Positions 61,100-64,000 of a stretch of DNA of 64,000 nucleotides are shown piece after piece. Position 1 is the stretch's first letter, and each line of letters opens with the position of its first letter. The DNA is from Bradyrhizobium sp. CB3481 (GTDB lineage Bacteria; Pseudomonadota; Alphaproteobacteria; Rhizobiales; Xanthobacteraceae). The position numbers and the translations under genes are program-made. The notes under the pieces were generated by a model that saw only the letters and a program-made list of their open reading frames with translations, did no database searches and was not told where the DNA came from. The DNA is taken from the NCBI RefSeq assembly GCF_029714305.1, contig NZ_CP121647.1, positions 3,120,501-3,184,500 of the forward strand. Direction: 5' to 3'.

Positions 61100-61309
61100 G
61101 TTCTCCAGCGCAAAGCCAATGGCCGGCGTTAATGTGTCTGCGCCCGGCGATTAAGGTTCGGCGATGGCTGCAATGCGAGAAAGCAGGCCTAAACGTCGCC
61201 AAAACGGCGTGAAACCGGGGGTTTAACACCGGATTTTTACCCGCCGCTGTCGGCGAAGCCGGGGGTTGAAACGTCTTCCAATCATCCAAACGCAACAGGA
61301 GGCGTTCCC

Positions 61310-62005
61310 ATGTCCGGTTCCACCCTGAAGCCCGCCGCCGAACTCGCACGCGCAAACGCCGTGCGCTTTCCCAACGAGAGCGCCGAGTATCGCCGCGCCC
61401 GCGAGCAATTGCTCGCCGAGGAGATTGAGCTGCGCCGTCATATCGAACGCGTCGCCGCGTTGCGCCGCGCGCTGCCGCCGGGCGGTGTGGTGACGAAGAA
61501 CTATGAATTCGAAGGCGAGGGCGGCAAGACCACGCTGTCGGACCTGTTCGGCAACAAGCAGACGCTGGTGATCTACAGCTACATGTTCGGCCCGCAGCGC
61601 GAACAGCCGTGCCCGATGTGCACATCCTTCATGAGCACCTGGCAAGCAAAGCTGCCCGATGTCGAACAGCGCATCGCCTTCGTGTTCGTGGCGCGCTCGC
61701 CGATCGCGCGGCTGATCGAGGCGAAGAAGGCGCGCGGCTGGACACGGCATCGGATCTATTCAGATGCGTCGGGCGACTTCACGCGCGACTATGTCAGCGC
61801 GGCGGATGCGGACGTGCCCGGCTACAACGTGTTCACGCGGCGCGACGGCAGCATCCGGCATTTCTGGTCGGGTGAAATGGGAGCATCGACCGCCGATCCC
61901 GGACAGGACCCGCGCGGTGCGCCCGATTTCGATCCGCTGTGGACCATCCTCGACACCACGCCGGAAGGGCGCGGCAAGGATTGGTATCCGCAGTTGCGCT
62001 ATTAG
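61310..62005 (+). CDS. DUF899 family thioredoxin-like protein
   Basis: Protein of 231 residues from ATG 61310, with AGGAGG 8 bp ahead. The N-terminal region ARANAVRFPNESAEYRRARE and core LVIYSYMFGPQREQPCPMCT with a C-x-x-C (CPMC) match the DUF899 pattern, which has a thioredoxin-like fold. The C-terminal DPLWTILDTTPEGRGKDWYP is also typical. The function is unknown; a redox role is suggested by the two cysteines. No signal peptide. Confidence 0.85.
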   Translation: MSGSTLKPAAELARANAVRFPNESAEYRRAREQLLAEEIELRRHIERVAALRRALPPGGVVTKNYEFEGEGGKTTLSDLFGNKQTLVIYSYMFGPQREQPCPMCTSFMSTWQAKLPDVEQRIAFVFVARSPIARLIEAKKARGWTRHRIYSDASGDFTRDYVSAADADVPGYNVFTRRDGSIRHFWSGEMGASTADPGQDPRGAPDFDPLWTILDTTPEGRGKDWYPQLRY

Positions 62006-62613
62006 GTAAGCTTCTCATGGTGAGGAGTGCCACCGGGTCCGCGCGAAGCGCGGCCCGATGACAGGCTCCGCGCGTCTCCGGACGATGCTTCGCATCGCCG
62101 GGCGAACCATGAAGCCCCGGTTGTGGCCTACATCCTTCGAGACGCCCGCTTTGCGGGCTCCTCAGGATGAGGAGTTAGCGCGGCCGTGACGCAGGAAACT
62201 TAGCGCGCCCGACGCGTGGAAATTGTGCGCACTATTTACAAATCCGGAAATTGATGTATGTGATCGCGCGCTTCCGCGATCCATGGAAAGACGATGCTTC
62301 GTTTAGACACCAACCCGTCACGTTATGCAGGCCGGCCGGTCGTCCGGCGCGGTCGTGCCATGGCGTGCGTCGTTGGCGTATGTTCGAATTACGCAGCGTT
62401 CCGCCAGGAAACACCGTCAGTGTAACGCGGCAGCGGGTCTCCCTCTGCCGCCATGGCAGGGAACGATCCGCGGCAGTGCCACTCGTGGCAAGCTCGACCT
62501 CATAATTGCTCCCTGCCTGCAAACCCGATCGTCCCATGTCGCGACTGACGTGGGGCACGCCGAAGATCCGGACCGGATTTCGGCGTATACTATTGCAAGT
62601 GAAGGAGAATGAG
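62006..62613. other. 600-bp intergenic region with repeats, no convincing gene
   Basis: The left part (62010-62173) is made of palindromic units (TTCTCATGGTGAGGAG...CTCCTCAGGATGAGGAG, CGAAGCGCGGC, CTTCGAGACGCCCGCTTTGC) related to the element at 52540-52635. The right part is AT-richer with several short frames on both strands, none with a ribosome site and family match. The promoter for the rtcB-like gene should lie just before 62614. Confidence 0.55.
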
Positions 62614-63953
62614 ATGCGATCCGACCCCTTTCAGGAGCGCGCCCGCGCCTTGGCCGTCGAGGCCGGGCTCGATCCCGATGCGAAGATCGACCGTCCTGGG
62701 CAGCGGCCGATGCCGACCTGGTGCCTGTTTCGCGATGCCGCGCGCAAGGAAAAGCTGGCGCGCGATGCGGAGGCGGTTGCCGGCGACATCGCGATGAAGC
62801 CGCAGGCGGCGCAATACCAGAACAGCCCGCTGAAGATCTTCGGCACGCACGAGGACGCGACGATCGCGCAGATGCGCAACTGCATGTCGGTCGGCAACGC
62901 GGTTGCCGGCGTGATTTGCGCGGACGGCCATCTCGCTATGCCCAGCCGGTCGGCGGCGTGATTGCTTATGAGAAGCAGATCAGCATCTCCGGCGTCGGCT
63001 TCGACATCGGCTGCGGCAACATGGCCGTGCGGCTCGATACGCCGTTCAGCCAGATCGAGAACAATGTCGGCACCATCATCAAGGATGTGCACAGCGTGAT
63101 CTCGTTCGGCGTTGGACGCACCAACGACGAGCGTGTCGAGCATGCGCTGTTCGACGACGACGACGCATGGCGCGAATCCGACATGGGCGCCTACCGGCAG
63201 AAGGCGGTCTCGCAGCTCGGCACCGTCGGATCGGGCAACCACTATGTTGACCTCCTGCGCGACGAGGAAGGCTTCGTCTGGATCGGCGTGCATTTCGGCA
63301 GCCGCGGTCTCGGCCACACCAGCGCGACCCGCTACCTCAAGGCCGCGGGCGGCAAGGACGGCATGAACGTGCCGCCCGCCGTGATCGACGAGGACAGCGA
63401 GATCGGGCGGCGCTACATCGCGGCGATGCAGCTCGCCGGCCGCTACTCCTATGCCGGCCGCGAATGGGTGATCGAGCGCGTGCGCAAAATCATCGGCGGC
63501 GAGGTCACCGACATGGTGCACAACCACCACAATTATGCGTGGCGCGAGAACCATGGCGGCAAGGATCTGTGGGTGGTGCGCAAGGGCGCAACGCCGGCAT
63601 TTCCCGGCCAGCGCGGCTTCATCGGTGGATCGATGGGCGATGACGCTGTGATCGTCGAGGGCGTCGATAGTGAGGAGGCGAAGGCTTCGCTCTATTCGAC
63701 CGTGCACGGCGCTGGACGCTTGTTCGGCCGCAAGGAGGCCAAGCGGCGGTTCACGCGCGCCGAGATGGACGCGTGGCTGCAATCGCGAGGTGTCACGTTG
63801 ATTGGAGCCGATCTCGACGAAAGCCCGATGGCCTATCGCCGGCTGCCGGAAGTGCTGGCCGAGCACGCCGGCTCGATCCGGGTGCAGCACACGCTGCGGC
63901 CTTTCGCGGTGGCGATGGCCGGCGAGAACGAGTTCGATCCGTTCAAGGATTGA
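62614..63953 (+). pseudogene. RtcB family RNA ligase gene with a one-base frameshift
   Basis: The gene starts at ATG 62614 with AAGGAG 7 bp ahead. The first frame ends prematurely at 62961; the second continues to 63953. The protein frame should change within GVICADGHLGYAQPVGG, where the sequence has CATCTCGCTATG and restoring one G near 62934 gives the family motif DGHLGYAQPVGG. The second part has all RtcB features: GFDIGCGNMAV (metal Cys), GSGNHYVDLL, HFGSRGLGH, HNHHNYA, and HGAGRLFGRKEAKRR, whose His is the guanylylated residue. The restored protein would have about 446 residues, close to the family. RtcB joins 2',3'-cyclic phosphate and 5'-OH RNA ends. It is either a true mutation or a sequencing error. 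Confidence 0.88.
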
Positions 63954-64000
63954 GGCTTAACTTGGTCCAATATGGGACATCCGGCCTGACCTCGCGCCGG

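Noticed and set aside
62232..62558. Short frames on both strands before rtcB
   Set aside because: They overlap each other, have no ribosome sites and the products look random.
62631..63890. 419-codon frame antisense to rtcB
   Set aside because: The sense strand encodes all RtcB motifs. The antisense product is a His/Arg/Ala-rich shadow.

Overview
The window is GC-rich chromosomal DNA from an alphaproteobacterium of the order Hyphomicrobiales. It is most likely Bradyrhizobium or a close relative. This rests on gene content (pca aromatic catabolism, form-II-like cox genes, several Liv/TRAP/Bug solute-binding proteins, a giant HAMP-repeat kinase) and on several families of short palindromic intergenic repeats that I recognise from Bradyrhizobium/Rhodopseudomonas genomes. 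The genus call comes from memory of such genomes, not from a search. I saw no rRNA or tRNA genes, no CRISPR array, no phage genes and no complete insertion sequence.

Layout. 1-2.1 kb: a translationally coupled trio with a MotA/TolQ/ExbB-type proton channel and two unfamiliar membrane partners. 2.1-10 kb: a TetR regulator, a serine hydrolase, a metallophosphoesterase coupled to a Ser/Thr kinase fused to a universal-stress domain, a PH-domain membrane protein, rpe, and an EF-hand protein. 10-22 kb (minus strand): a P1-family peptidase and a signalling block of three histidine kinases. The largest has 2095 residues and eleven 92-residue HAMP-type repeats, a GAF domain, a kinase core and three receiver domains. 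22-27.7 kb: a branched-chain amino acid (or similar) ABC operon, livHMGF plus a binding protein, ending in a strong terminator. 28.3-31 kb: pcaB-pcaD-pcaC of the beta-ketoadipate pathway.

31-38 kb: a cox-type molybdenum hydroxylase cluster, coxG-coxS-coxM-coxD-coxE-two XdhC-like genes-molybdopterin/nucleotidyltransferase. The large catalytic subunit gene coxL is absent; coxS and coxM are only 53 bp apart. 38-45 kb: secreted and small proteins, an orphan TRAP binding protein, a sulfite dehydrogenase pair (SorA/SorB type) and several very small ORFs. 44.8-48.4 kb: a TetR-HlyD-ABC-permease efflux operon whose four genes all overlap by ATGA. It is preceded by a perfect 8-2-8 inverted repeat that is probably its operator.

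48.5-64 kb: two class III nucleotidyl cyclases (one with CHASE2, next to a FecR-domain gene), a PhzF-like enzyme, DUF488 and DUF72 proteins, a Bug binding protein, a decayed SulP transporter remnant, a phasin, two lipid-linked-sugar type glycosyltransferases, a DUF899 protein and an RtcB RNA ligase gene split by a one-base deletion. The most unusual points are the HAMP-repeat kinase, the cox cluster without coxL, the frameshifted rtcB, the SulP remnant, a 28-bp perfect palindrome upstream of the FecR gene, and the proton-channel trio at the left edge.
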